From assembly GCA_913057215.1 (NCBI GenBank), contig CAJXNQ010000014.1, positions 1 through 40,291 of the forward strand: a stretch of 40,291 nucleotides of DNA. Reading direction: 5' to 3'. Position numbers and translations under genes: made by a program. Source of the DNA: an uncultured Gammaproteobacteria bacterium (GTDB lineage: Bacteria; Pseudomonadota; Gammaproteobacteria; Pseudomonadales; Litorivicinaceae). Below the pieces are notes generated by a model. The model saw only the letters and a list, made by a program, of their open reading frames with translations, did no database searches and had not been told where the DNA came from. Below are positions 21,766 to 34,726 of the stretch, piece by piece; positions within the stretch are counted from its first letter, which is position 1; each line of letters begins with the position of its first letter.

Positions 21766-23825
21766 GCCACTTCTATCTGTTTGAGCTTGGCTGTGAGGAA
21801 TTACCAAGCTCCGCCTTACCCAACATGGCAGCTGACTTACAAACACATGTAGAAAGCGCATTGAAAACTGCAATGCTTGGATACGGTAAGGTTGAGGTGA
21901 TCGCCGCACCAAGGCGACTCGGCGTCATGATTGAACACGTTGCGCCACGATCTGAAGACAAAGCGGTTGAACGAAAGGGCCCCGCGGTCAAAGCGGCCTT
22001 TGATGCGAACAATGAACCGACAAAAGCGTTGTTGGGTTTTTGCCGAAGCCTTGGTGTAGAACCTGATGCACTCACAGTCGAAGAGAGTGAGAAGGGGGCG
22101 TGGTTGGTCTACCGCGGCACAGATCCCGGGGTATTGGCAAACGAGCTCATCGGCTCGTTAATGACAGAGGCAGTCAGTGGATTGCCGTTGGCAAAAGCAA
22201 TGCGCTGGGGAAGTCAACGGGACGAGTTCCCGAGACCCGTGCATTGGATTGTCAGCATGCTGGATAACGAGGTCGTTCCTGTTGAATTATTCGGACTCAG
22301 CGCGGGTCGTACGACCTTTGGTCACCGCTTTCATGCTCCAGATGCAATTCAGCTTGAGCACGCAACGGATTATCAACGGGCGATGCAAAACGCATTTGTG
22401 ATTGCATCACTCGAATCGCGTAAAGAAGCGTGCTGGAAAAGCATCCAACAGGTAGCGGCTGATCACCAACTTCAAGTTGAACCAGATGAGTCTTTGCTTG
22501 AAGAGATTGCGTGTCTGGTGGAATGGCCGGTTGCTCTGTGTGGAGAGTTTGAGGATCGGTTTCTTGAAGTCCCAGATATTGCACTCATTGCCGCCATGCG
22601 CGGGCACCAAAAGTATTTTCACACGCGCAATTGCGTAACAGGCGATCTGTCGAACCACTTCATTACAGTCTCGAACATTCAAAGCCAAAAACCGGATGAA
22701 GTGATACGGGGAAACCAGCGGGTCATCCGTGCTCGACTATCCGATGCCGCGTTCTTTTATCACACAGATTGCCAAAAGACTCTATTCGAACGACGCGCAG
22801 CGCTTGATTCGATCACGTTTCATCCGGATCTCGGATCATTAGGCGATAAGACAGCACGGATCGCTTCTCTCCTGAAAGCAATGTCAGAAGCCATGAACAT
22901 GTCCCCTGATCAGGCTGTACGTGCTGCTGAATTGTCACGGTGCGATCTCGTGACCGAAATGGTGCTCGAATTCGACGAGTTGCAAGGAGCCATGGGTTCG
23001 ATCTATGCCACACGGGATGGCGAGGATGTTGAGGTATGTGACGCAATTGGTGATCTGTATGCACCTGCTGGGCTGCATGATGACATCCCTCAAACCCGTC
23101 TCGGATGCCTTCTGGCTCTTGCTGACAAACTGGATACACTGACGGGCCTGTTTGCAGCCAAGCAACCGCCAACGGGCAGTAAGGATCCATTCGCATTGCG
23201 CCGTGCCGCCATTGGCATGTTGCGCATTAATGAACACCCAGAGCTTCAGCTCGATCTCCAACCTTGGGTTGAGCAAGCGCTGGCAGGACAACCCATACAA
23301 TCCGACAAGGACACACTGGATGCGGTCATACAATTCATACAAGATCGAGAACGTGTGCGATTAACAGATCAGGGTATTGGGCATGATGCTGTGCATGCAG
23401 CACAGGCATCGCACGGACTAAAGACAACACGGGTCACGAAAGTCGCACACACCCTGTATCAGTGGCAAACAAACAACGAGTTTGCAGCGGTGGTGGAAGG
23501 CAACAAACGCGCGGCGAATTTGTTATCTAAATATCCCGATGCACTGAAGCCAGTTGATCCAACACGCTTCGAATCCGACGCCGAAGAAGCGCTTTTTCGG
23601 GCCTTACAACAGGCCAGCGCATCTGTGGCAGCGGATGTTTCACGTGAAACCTTTAACCAGGCGCTTGAAACAATCGTGTCACTCAAGGGGCCCATTGATG
23701 CGTTTTTCGAGAGTGTTATGGTCAACGCCGATGATGTCAGCCTCCGGGAAAACCGGTACGCGCTTCTCCACGAAGTTCGATCGGTCGTTATGCAAGTCGC
23801 AGATATCAGCATGATTCAATATTAA
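21762..23825 (+). CDS. glyS: Glycyl-tRNA synthetase beta chain
   Basis: 687 residues, standard beta-chain length. [15 protein letters not shown] opens it, [17 protein letters not shown] and [14 protein letters not shown] follow, and the HD-like middle contains [11 protein letters not shown] and [15 protein letters not shown]. The C-terminal part resembles an anticodon-binding domain and carries tRNA recognition. It overlaps glyQ by 4 bases. A parS site at 23636 lies within its last 200 bases and encodes VSRETF. Confidence 0.98.
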   Translation: MSHFYLFELGCEELPSSALPNMAADLQTHVESALKTAMLGYGKVEVIAAPRRLGVMIEHVAPRSEDKAVERKGPAVKAAFDANNEPTKALLGFCRSLGVEPDALTVEESEKGAWLVYRGTDPGVLANELIGSLMTEAVSGLPLAKAMRWGSQRDEFPRPVHWIVSMLDNEVVPVELFGLSAGRTTFGHRFHAPDAIQLEHATDYQRAMQNAFVIASLESRKEACWKSIQQVAADHQLQVEPDESLLEEIACLVEWPVALCGEFEDRFLEVPDIALIAAMRGHQKYFHTRNCVTGDLSNHFITVSNIQSQKPDEVIRGNQRVIRARLSDAAFFYHTDCQKTLFERRAALDSITFHPDLGSLGDKTARIASLLKAMSEAMNMSPDQAVRAAELSRCDLVTEMVLEFDELQGAMGSIYATRDGEDVEVCDAIGDLYAPAGLHDDIPQTRLGCLLALADKLDTLTGLFAAKQPPTGSKDPFALRRAAIGMLRINEHPELQLDLQPWVEQALAGQPIQSDKDTLDAVIQFIQDRERVRLTDQGIGHDAVHAAQASHGLKTTRVTKVAHTLYQWQTNNEFAAVVEGNKRAANLLSKYPDALKPVDPTRFESDAEEALFRALQQASASVAADVSRETFNQALETIVSLKGPIDAFFESVMVNADDVSLRENRYALLHEVRSVVMQVADISMIQY
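23636..23651. other. parS site inside glyS
   Basis: TGTTTCACGTGAAACC matches the 16-bp parS palindrome at 15 of 16 positions, differing only at the last base. Its core TTTCACGTGAAA is perfect. ParB, encoded at 38018, is expected to load here. Confidence 0.85.
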
Positions 23826-23826
23826 T

Positions 23827-27865
<4,039 letters not shown>

Positions 27866-27868
27866 ACG

Positions 27869-28975
27869 TCATAGCCGCATTGGCATTACGACATAGCGAC
27901 CCGCATCATCACCCACACCAAGAATTAACGCGCTGCGATTACTGTCACCAAACCGCAGCTCAACTAGATCTGTTTCGATTGTTGCCAACACATCCAACAA
28001 GTAACTGACATTGAAACCGATCTCAAACCCATCTTGCCCCACGAATTCAACTTCGAGAGACTCTTGGGCCTCTTCCTGGTCCGCATTATTGGCCACTGCC
28101 TCCAACTGACCTTGTGTCAATCGAAGCCGAACGCCACGGTACTGCTCACTCGATAAAATCGATGCACGCTGAAGCACTTCACGTAACCGCTTCCGATCAG
28201 ACCGAACAACATGATCACCGCCTTGGGGCACGACGCGTTCATAATCAGGAAACCGACCGTCAATCAGCACACTGGTGAACACAAACCCTGGTGCAGACAC
28301 CCTGAAGTGACTGCTTGAAAAGGCCAAATCAACAGACTCTTCCGCATTGTTCACCAATCGCGCCAGCTCGAGTACGGCTTTCCTTGGCACGATCAACGAA
28401 ACGGGCTCTGCAGACATTCCCTCGAGAGGCGTCTGATACATACTCAAACGATGCCCATCGGTGGCGACCGTTCTAAAATCACCGCCACCAATCGAAAACA
28501 ACATCCCATTTAAATAGTACCGAACATCTTGTTGAGCCATCGCAAACTGGGTTTTCGAAATCGCATCCTGCAATGGCTGTTTCGCGAGGGTCACAGACGT
28601 GAGGTCACCTCGGATTTCCAGTCGAGGATAATCTTGCGATGGAAGCGTGGCTAACTTAAACCGAGACCGTCCACAAGATAACAACATCTGTGCACCGTCT
28701 TGCTTGAATTGGACAACTGAACCGTCTGGCAGCGCTTTCGCGATCTCTACTAACTTTTTTCCCGGAACCGTGACTGTACCGCCAGATCCCACTTCGACCA
28801 GCTCCATTTTGGTCGAAATTTCAGTATCGAGATCAGTCCCAGTTAACACAGCACCGGTTGCATCGACCTCAACCAATACGTTGGCCAGAATGGCCATGGT
28901 CTGTTTACGCTCGACGACAGACGCCGCGATTTGCGCTTTTTCCAAGAGCTGTTCGCGAGAAACAGAAAACTCCAT
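27869..28975 (-). CDS. dnaN: DNA polymerase III beta sliding clamp
   Basis: 368 residues from the ATG at 28975; AAGGA is 6 bases upstream, whereas a TTG at 28981 would fall on it. Three clamp repeats are seen: MEFSVSREQLLEKAQ and KQTMAILANVLVEV at the start, and the C-terminal end YVVMPMRL matches the VMPMRL ending that is nearly universal. The ring holds Pol III and other factors on DNA. It lies 9 bases after dnaA and 3 before recF. Confidence 0.98.
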   Translation of the reverse strand: MEFSVSREQLLEKAQIAASVVERKQTMAILANVLVEVDATGAVLTGTDLDTEISTKMELVEVGSGGTVTVPGKKLVEIAKALPDGSVVQFKQDGAQMLLSCGRSRFKLATLPSQDYPRLEIRGDLTSVTLAKQPLQDAISKTQFAMAQQDVRYYLNGMLFSIGGGDFRTVATDGHRLSMYQTPLEGMSAEPVSLIVPRKAVLELARLVNNAEESVDLAFSSSHFRVSAPGFVFTSVLIDGRFPDYERVVPQGGDHVVRSDRKRLREVLQRASILSSEQYRGVRLRLTQGQLEAVANNADQEEAQESLEVEFVGQDGFEIGFNVSYLLDVLATIETDLVELRFGDSNRSALILGVGDDAGRYVVMPMRL

Positions 28976-28984
28976 TGCCAATCC

Positions 28985-30394
28985 TTATCCGGTTAACGCT
29001 TTTAACAAATTGTTGTAATCATCACGGATGCTCAAATCCGTATCGCATAATTCTCTAATTTTACGACATGCATGAAGCACTGTCGTGTGATCACGCCCAC
29101 CAAATGCGTCACCGATTTCTGGTAACGAATGCTCAGTGAGTTCTTTGCACAACGTCATCGCCACCTGACGCGGTCGTGCCACCGATCGATTCCGACGTTT
29201 TGATAACAAATCTGAAATTTTGATCTTAAAGTAATCTGCGACCATCCGTTGGATATTATCGACGGAAATCTGCCGGTCATGGACAGCGATCAAATCACGA
29301 AGCGTCTCTCTAACAAAATCCAGCGTAATGGTTTGGCCGAAAAAGTGCGCATTCGCGAGCACGCGCTTCAGCGCGCCCTCAAGATCCCGTACGTTACTTC
29401 GCACCTTTTGAGCGATAAAAAACGCACAATCACGCTTTAACTCGACCCCAGAGTTCTGAGCCTTATTGATCAAAATCGCGACGCGTGTCTCTAACTCTGG
29501 AGGCTCGAGACGCACCGTCAGTCCCCAACCAAAGCGCGACTTCAGCCGGTCTTCCATGTTGTCAATTTCCTTGGGATACCGATCTGACGTCAAAATAATT
29601 TGCTGGCCACCTTCGAGTAAGCTATTAAATGTATGGAAAAATTCTTCTTGGGACTTTTCCTTGCCGGCAAAGAATTGGATGTCATCAATTAACAGCGCAT
29701 CGACGTTTCGGTACACCCGCTTAAAATCGGAAATCGCATTTAGCTGAAGCGCTTTGACCATATCTGCCACGAAACGCTCTGAGTGCACGTAGATAATCTT
29801 GGCACGCTCATTCCTTGCACGAATTTGATTTCCCACTGCATGCATTAAATGAGTCTTGCCAAGCCCAGTATCGCCGTAAAGAAACAACGGATTGTATTCC
29901 GACCCTGGTTTTTCAGACACACGATGCGCAGCAGCTCTCGCCAGTTGATTTGATTTGCCTTCAACGAAGTTCTCGAATCGAAACTCGTTATTCAGACGGT
30001 TACTGTGCTTGATCGACCCCTCAACCACCGGCGGTTCTCGCTCAACGGCCTGAGTCACCGGGACTTCCGCCTCCGGAAGAATCGAACGCATGGCCTCATT
30101 TTTCAGGACGACTCCTGGGTGGCTGCGACCTGGTTGCGATACAGACGCACCCCCTGAATCTGCGTGACCAACCTGTATATCCACTCGGTTAATCCCATCG
30201 TAATCTGAGAGTAATGCCTGGATACGCTCGAGGTAGCGGTTGACCACCCAATCCTTGACGAACCGGTTGGGTGCATACAGAACCATGTCAGCCTCAGACA
30301 CTCTGGCCTGAAGCGGACGAATCCATGTATTTAATTGTTCAGCAGACAGCTCTTCAGCCAATCGCTCAACGCACGCGTCCCAACTCACGGTCAT
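28985..30394 (-). CDS. dnaA: Chromosomal replication initiator DnaA
   Basis: 469 residues from the ATG at 30394. Domain I begins [16 protein letters not shown] with the NTWIRPLQ motif; a variable linker follows; the AAA+ domain has Walker A GDTGLGKT at about 174-181, Walker [10 protein letters not shown] and the [15 protein letters not shown] region; domain IV ends [15 protein letters not shown], the DnaA-box-binding signature. DnaA opens the origin. The ribosome site is unclear: GGGAG abuts the ATG, and a GTG at 30403 would add three residues. A near-DnaA box upstream at 30419 suggests autoregulation. Confidence 0.97.
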   Translation of the reverse strand: MTVSWDACVERLAEELSAEQLNTWIRPLQARVSEADMVLYAPNRFVKDWVVNRYLERIQALLSDYDGINRVDIQVGHADSGGASVSQPGRSHPGVVLKNEAMRSILPEAEVPVTQAVEREPPVVEGSIKHSNRLNNEFRFENFVEGKSNQLARAAAHRVSEKPGSEYNPLFLYGDTGLGKTHLMHAVGNQIRARNERAKIIYVHSERFVADMVKALQLNAISDFKRVYRNVDALLIDDIQFFAGKEKSQEEFFHTFNSLLEGGQQIILTSDRYPKEIDNMEDRLKSRFGWGLTVRLEPPELETRVAILINKAQNSGVELKRDCAFFIAQKVRSNVRDLEGALKRVLANAHFFGQTITLDFVRETLRDLIAVHDRQISVDNIQRMVADYFKIKISDLLSKRRNRSVARPRQVAMTLCKELTEHSLPEIGDAFGGRDHTTVLHACRKIRELCDTDLSIRDDYNNLLKALTG

Positions 30395-30417
30395 CTCCCG
30401 CACAAAACAGGGGATAA

Positions 30418-30447
30418 GTTATGCACAAACCGACCCGCCCGGGTCAA
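30418..30447 (-). promoter_or_regulatory. Possible dnaA promoter overlapping a DnaA-like box
   Basis: On the minus strand TTGACC (30447-30442) and CATAAC (30423-30418) are 18 bases apart. The -10 region overlaps TTATGCACA, one mismatch from a DnaA box, and the spacer holds a GACCCG/CGGGTC inverted repeat (30432-30445). The leader to the ATG would be only about 15-20 bases. Confidence 0.35.
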
Positions 30448-30651
30448 GAGAAACATCGCGATTATTTTTAAATTATTGATTCATATATAAAAATTAAATA
30501 GTGGGCATGTCTGTGGATAACTATTTCAAAAGTTTCATGGTCCGGTAAAATTCTCAATAAAATGAGCGGTTTTCATCGTGGCCTCTCGGTTTTCCACAGC
30601 ACCGAAAGCTGCAACAAGTGCATATTAATTTTCAACCCGATCGAAAAAACT

Positions 30652-30679
30652 TTGTTTTCGCGCATCAACTCGGTACACT
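30652..30679 (+). promoter_or_regulatory. Likely promoter of rpmH-rnpA-yidD-yidC-mnmE
   Basis: TTGTTT at 30652-30657 and TACACT at 30674-30679 are 16 bases apart, followed 36 bases later by the rpmH start with TAGGA as ribosome site. It is a reasonable sigma-70 fit; no other promoter is seen before yidC. Confidence 0.5.
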
Positions 30680-30715
30680 TCGCGCCCGGATTTTTTGAAT
30701 TGGTAGGACAGTGTT

Positions 30716-30850
30716 ATGAAGCGTACGTTTCAACCGAGTGTGATCAAGCGTGCTCGCAATCATGGGTTCCGCGCACGGATGGCCACAAAGAGCGGTCGCC
30801 AAATTATCGCTCGTCGCCGTGCCAAAGGTCGCAAGCGTCTCACCGCTTAA
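30716..30850 (+). CDS. rpmH: 50S ribosomal protein L34
   Basis: 44 residues: starts [18 protein letters not shown], then [17 protein letters not shown] and ends KGRKRLTA. This is the complete canonical L34, a small basic protein of the large subunit near the 23S rRNA. TAGGA lies about 8 bases before the ATG. It is the first gene of the plus-strand block, and rnpA starts 11 bases after its stop, the usual arrangement. Confidence 0.98.
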   Translation: MKRTFQPSVIKRARNHGFRARMATKSGRQIIARRRAKGRKRLTA

Positions 30851-30861
30851 TCGAGCCAGTC

Positions 30862-31218
30862 GTGACGACAGTGGTAGCACTGCCGTCGCGCAGTGACTTT
30901 GACAAAATTTTTGGAAGTCCCGATGCTAAAGCCAGTAATCGGGACTTTTTAATTTTAGCCTGCCTTAGACAACACCCCGAGACGATCTCTCGAATCGGGT
31001 TCGTTACACCAAAGAAAAAACTGCGCCGGGCCGTCGACCGGAATCGTTTTCGCCGCGTGCATCGCGAATATCTCAGAGCGCACGGCCCATCATTTGGAAT
31101 TGATTGTATTGTCATCGCAAAGATGCGACCGGATGAACTTTTTGGACCTGCTTTTCAACATCAAGTCCATCGGATATTTCAGAAATTATTTCGTCATTTG
31201 GCCGAGTCAACCATCTAA
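30862..31218 (+). CDS. rnpA: Ribonuclease P protein component
   Basis: 118 residues from the GTG at 30862 ([18 protein letters not shown]). The frame is open further upstream through rpmH, but that is a frame shadow of L34. The RNR signature lies in [29 protein letters not shown], read in parts: [16 protein letters not shown] then FRRVHRE. It binds the RNase P RNA and pre-tRNA 5' leaders. A GTG at 30871 is an alternative start (115 residues). It shares the A of TAATG with yidD. Confidence 0.93.
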   Translation: MTTVVALPSRSDFDKIFGSPDAKASNRDFLILACLRQHPETISRIGFVTPKKKLRRAVDRNRFRRVHREYLRAHGPSFGIDCIVIAKMRPDELFGPAFQHQVHRIFQKLFRHLAESTI

Positions 31219-31466
31219 TGCGCGCGTTGATCCGACAGCCAATCATTGCGGTCATCCGCTTCTATCGGTACTTTATCTCCCCACTTTATCCACCGTCATG
31301 CAGGTTCGAGCCGACATGCTCCGCTTACATGATTGAAGCCATCGAGACACATGGTGTTGTTCGAGGCCTTTGGCTTGGATTGAAAAGGGTCGGAAAATGT
31401 CATCCTGGATGCGATGGAGGATATGATCCTGTACCGACATCCACACACAAAACGGAATCGAATTAA
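31218..31466 (+). CDS. yidD: Membrane protein insertion efficiency factor YidD
   Basis: 82 residues. [20 protein letters not shown], then [16 protein letters not shown] and [13 protein letters not shown], the near-invariant pattern of YidD. This small amphipathic protein sits at the inner face of the membrane and helps YidC insert proteins. It is coupled to rnpA and yidC by one-base TAATG overlaps. Confidence 0.96.
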   Translation: MRALIRQPIIAVIRFYRYFISPLYPPSCRFEPTCSAYMIEAIETHGVVRGLWLGLKRVGKCHPGCDGGYDPVPTSTHKTESN

Positions 31467-33133
31467 TGGACATTCAACGCACTGGTTTATTAGTGATGCT
31501 CGGCATTCTGACTTATGTGCTGTTCTTGCAATGGAACACATATACCGAAGATTCAGCTGACCGCGCTCAACAGACACAGGCCGAATTAACCACGGAAGTG
31601 CGTGAGAATTCCTCTGACCTCGAAATTCCTACCACTGAGTCCAGCAGCAGCGTTCGCGACGTGCAAACTACGCAAAGCGGTCAAACAATCTCAATCACCA
31701 CGCCAGTGCTGCAACTGACCATCGACCTCACAGGCGGCGATGTCACCCAAGCGTTACTCAAGGACTATCCAACCGACATTGATCGGCCTAACGATCCGAT
31801 TGCTTTACTCGATTCACGTGACCGCATATACGTTGCGCAAAGCGGATTGGTCGGACAAGACGGTCCTGATGGATTCGAATCGGGCCGCCCTATCTATACC
31901 AGTGCTCAAAACGCGTACGAAATTTCAACTGAGCAGACCGTGGTACTGCAAACAACAGCTGACAATGGATTGATCGTCGAAAAACACTTTCATATTCATC
32001 CTGAACGTTACGACATCGAAGTCTCGCACCACATCCAAAACACCAGTTCAGAACTTCGAAGTGTCACGCCATTCGTTCAGATCAAACGTGACAACTCAGC
32101 TGATCCATCCATTCAAAATTCAATGGGTATGCAGGCATTTCTTGGGTATGCATTGCGCACTGCTGACGAGCGCTACCGAAAAATCTCGTTTGATGACTTC
32201 GAAACCGCCTCCGATGCGCGTGAGCTCAATGCGGAATTACGTGATGCAGCGATCGATGGCGGCTATCTCGCCTTACTGCAACATTACTTTACGACGGCCT
32301 GGGTACCCAGCGCAGACACTTCCCACCGCTATACGTTTAGACAGAATAATGAAGGGCACAATATCGGTAGCATCGTCAGTCCTGATTTGATACTCGAGCC
32401 TGGACAAACTGCTTCGACTGCTTCGATTTTGTATGTTGGACCCAAAGATCAAGATGCACTGGAAGCACTCACTCCAGGCCTTGAGTTAGTGGTTGACTAC
32501 GGCTGGCTCTGGTTTATCGCGCAACCGCTCTTTTGGTGCCTCCAATTCATTCATTCCTATGTAGGTAACTGGGGCGTTGCAATTATTTTGGTCACCGTTC
32601 TTGTCAAAGCCGCATTCTTTCAATTATCGGCGTCTGCCTATCGTTCCATGGCAAAAATGCGGAAATTCACGCCCGAAATCAGCAGACTGAGAGAGCTCTA
32701 CGGCGACGATAAACAACGGATGTCCAAAGAAATGATGGATCTTTACAAAAAAGAAAAGATCAATCCGCTCGGCGGCTGTCTGCCGATCATCGTTCAAATG
32801 CCTGTATTCATTGCTCTCTACTGGGTTCTATTGGAATCAGTTGAATTAAGACAGGCGCCTTTTGTGCTCTGGATCCAAGATTTGTCAGCAAAAGATCCAT
32901 TCTTTGTATTACCGCTTTTGATGGGCGTTTCGATGTATATACAAACGTCGTTAAACCCAACTCCACCAGACCCAATGCAAGCCAAAATTATGAAGTGGAT
33001 GCCTGTGGCCTTCACATTCTTCTTTTTATGGTTCCCCGCTGGACTTGTCCTGTACTGGGTTTGTAACAACGTACTTTCGATCGCGCAGCAATGGGTTATC
33101 ACTCGGTCCATTGAAAAAGCTCAGGCTGCTTAA
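31466..33133 (+). CDS. yidC: Membrane protein insertase YidC (Oxa1 family)
   Basis: 555 residues, the gram-negative form. TM1 is near residues 5-22; a large periplasmic domain (about 40-340) follows; the five-helix core contains LVKAAFFQLSASAYRSMAKM, NPLGGCLPIIVQMPVFIALY and WFPAGLVLYWVCNNVLSIAQQ, read separately. The conserved arginine (in YRSM) sits in the hydrophilic groove. It inserts and folds inner-membrane proteins alone or with SecYEG, including subunits such as AtpE encoded nearby. Coupled to mnmE by a one-base overlap. Confidence 0.98.
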   Translation: MDIQRTGLLVMLGILTYVLFLQWNTYTEDSADRAQQTQAELTTEVRENSSDLEIPTTESSSSVRDVQTTQSGQTISITTPVLQLTIDLTGGDVTQALLKDYPTDIDRPNDPIALLDSRDRIYVAQSGLVGQDGPDGFESGRPIYTSAQNAYEISTEQTVVLQTTADNGLIVEKHFHIHPERYDIEVSHHIQNTSSELRSVTPFVQIKRDNSADPSIQNSMGMQAFLGYALRTADERYRKISFDDFETASDARELNAELRDAAIDGGYLALLQHYFTTAWVPSADTSHRYTFRQNNEGHNIGSIVSPDLILEPGQTASTASILYVGPKDQDALEALTPGLELVVDYGWLWFIAQPLFWCLQFIHSYVGNWGVAIILVTVLVKAAFFQLSASAYRSMAKMRKFTPEISRLRELYGDDKQRMSKEMMDLYKKEKINPLGGCLPIIVQMPVFIALYWVLLESVELRQAPFVLWIQDLSAKDPFFVLPLLMGVSMYIQTSLNPTPPDPMQAKIMKWMPVAFTFFFLWFPAGLVLYWVCNNVLSIAQQWVITRSIEKAQAA

Positions 33134-34485
33134 TGATATCGAGTGACACGATCGTCGCCTCTGCCACCGCCAGTGGTCAGGGCGCGGTCAGTGTGATTCG
33201 GTTGTCGGGCCCATCTGCAATTCAGATTGGTGAGACGCTTGCACAACGGACGCTCCACCCTCGAACGGCACATTATGGGGCGCTCCACAACAATTCAGAA
33301 CAAATCGACTCAGGCCTCTGGCTGTGTTTTCCTAAACCCAAAAGTTTCACCGGTGAAGATGTTGTCGAATTTCAGGGTCATGGCGGCCCAGTTGTCATCC
33401 AGCGATGTATTCAAGCCATGGTCGACCAGGGAGCACGACCTGCCAAACCCGGTGAGTTCAGTGAGCGCGCATTCCTCAATGATAAAATCGACTTAACGCA
33501 AGCCGAAGCAATCGCTGACCTCATCGCAGCCTCATCAGACCAAGCAGCGCGCGCAGCAAACCACTCGATGAACGGCGTTTTTGGTAACCGCATCAATGCA
33601 CTTGTTGACTCACTCACGCACATTCGAACCCACATTGAAGCCCATATTGATTTCCCAGATGAAGAAATCAGTCCTACGGCACTCACACGTATTCAATCTG
33701 AGCTCGACACGGTCCATACGTCCTTAAGTGACCTGCTCAGCCGTGCTGAAGACGGAGTCAAACTCAATCAATCGCCGCGCATTGGCCTCATCGGCGCCCC
33801 TAACGCAGGCAAAAGTTCACTGTTGAATGCCCTGTCTCAACAGCCCTTAGCCATTGTGACCGACATCCCTGGAACCACACGCGATCTTATTCGTCACACC
33901 ATCGTAGTTCGGGGCCTTGAACTCTCGATTACGGACACTGCCGGGATTCGTGACACAACAGATCGTATTGAACAAGAAGGCATCAAACGTGCACAAGACG
34001 CAGTCAAACACTGTGACATTATCGTGTGTCTATTCGACGCAACCAGCCATCCGAGTATTCACGATCAAGACATTGAGAGACTTGTGTCTCATGCGTTGAC
34101 ACCCACCCAGACTCTGCTGACGATTCATAACAAAATCGACCTCGACACAGATCCACTTGAGAACCACTCTTCATACAATTACGTTCAGATTTCTGCGGTC
34201 AAAGGTGATGGAATTGACCAACTGTTAGATTGGTTTGAGGAGCATCTACGCAGTAATCATCAAGCAGAAACGATCTTCACAGCACGTGCTCGCCATCTGA
34301 AACATTTGCGTGAATCGTTAAATTATTTGGAAACAGCACGCACACTCGAGCTCACGTCCATGACCATTGACCTGGTCGCAGAAGATCTAAGACTTGCACA
34401 ACACTGTCTGTCAGAAATTACGGGACGATTCAGTTCCGACGATCTTTTGGGTGAGATCTTTTCGAGTTTTTGTATCGGTAAATGA
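33133..34485 (+). CDS. mnmE: tRNA uridine-5-carboxymethylaminomethyl modification GTPase MnmE
   Basis: 450 residues. The N-terminal folate-binding domain opens DTIVASATASGQGAVSVIRLSG; KPGEFSERAFLNDKIDLTQAEA marks the helical domain; the G domain has GAPNAGKSS, TDIPGTTRD, DTAGIRD and NKID; the protein ends FCIGK, whose cysteine is conserved. With MnmG it makes the cmnm5 group on U34 of tRNAs. It ends the plus-strand rpmH operon; mnmG is 241 bases away across the second origin candidate. Confidence 0.98.
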   Translation: MISSDTIVASATASGQGAVSVIRLSGPSAIQIGETLAQRTLHPRTAHYGALHNNSEQIDSGLWLCFPKPKSFTGEDVVEFQGHGGPVVIQRCIQAMVDQGARPAKPGEFSERAFLNDKIDLTQAEAIADLIAASSDQAARAANHSMNGVFGNRINALVDSLTHIRTHIEAHIDFPDEEISPTALTRIQSELDTVHTSLSDLLSRAEDGVKLNQSPRIGLIGAPNAGKSSLLNALSQQPLAIVTDIPGTTRDLIRHTIVVRGLELSITDTAGIRDTTDRIEQEGIKRAQDAVKHCDIIVCLFDATSHPSIHDQDIERLVSHALTPTQTLLTIHNKIDLDTDPLENHSSYNYVQISAVKGDGIDQLLDWFEEHLRSNHQAETIFTARARHLKHLRESLNYLETARTLELTSMTIDLVAEDLRLAQHCLSEITGRFSSDDLLGEIFSSFCIGK

Positions 34486-34726
34486 TGTCTATAACTGCCC
34501 CTCAACGACCGTTAAAACCTATGGATAATTCAGGGTGTGTATAAAACCGGATTCCGCGAACAGGTTATGCATGCAATGCATACAATCTACAAGCACCTAC
34601 TTCACAGAGTCTAAAAACGCCTAATCATCTGAATTTATTTAAAAAGCATCGCTTTTCCACAGGTTCGTTTCGACGTAATATAAACAACATCAATAATCTT
34701 CTTTTTTAAACATTCTTTATATATAT
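34486..34726. other. mnmE-mnmG intergenic region: preferred origin candidate
   Basis: This 241-base AT-rich gap has one-mismatch DnaA boxes TATGGATAA (34520-34528), TGTGTATAA (34536-34544) and TTTTCCACA (34653-34661). A TATGCAT-gca-ATGCATA inverted repeat is at 34566-34582. Its right end is a strongly A/T unwinding-type region, with AATCTTCTTTTTT (34695-34707) two mismatches from the E. coli 13-mer pattern GATCTNTTNTTTT. The placement beside mnmG is that of E. coli oriC. GC skew changes sign here (see findings). No GATC sites are seen, so SeqA/Dam control is unlikely. Confidence 0.6.

Larger units (their letters stand above)
30395..30715. other. dnaA-rpmH intergenic region: first origin candidate
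   Basis: This 321-base gap between divergent dnaA and rpmH has one perfect DnaA box, TGTGGATAA (minus) at 30512-30520, and one-mismatch boxes TTATGCACA at 30419-30427 and TTTTCCACA at 30590-30598. Between them, 30459-30503 is almost all A/T, suitable for unwinding. In Pseudomonas the cloned origin lies in this same dnaA-rpmH interval. Here base skew suggests the other gap, at 34.5 kb, may be the working origin. This gap also holds the dnaA and rpmH promoters. Confidence 0.55.

Noticed and set aside
30562-30861. Long N-terminal extension of the rnpA frame
   Set aside because: It runs through rpmH in another frame and shows no RnpA homology; the GTG at 30862 gives the normal length.
34566-34582. 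TATGCAT-gca-ATGCATA inverted repeat as a terminator for mnmE
   Set aside because: The stem is A/T-rich, weak and has no T-tract, so a role in the origin region is more likely.
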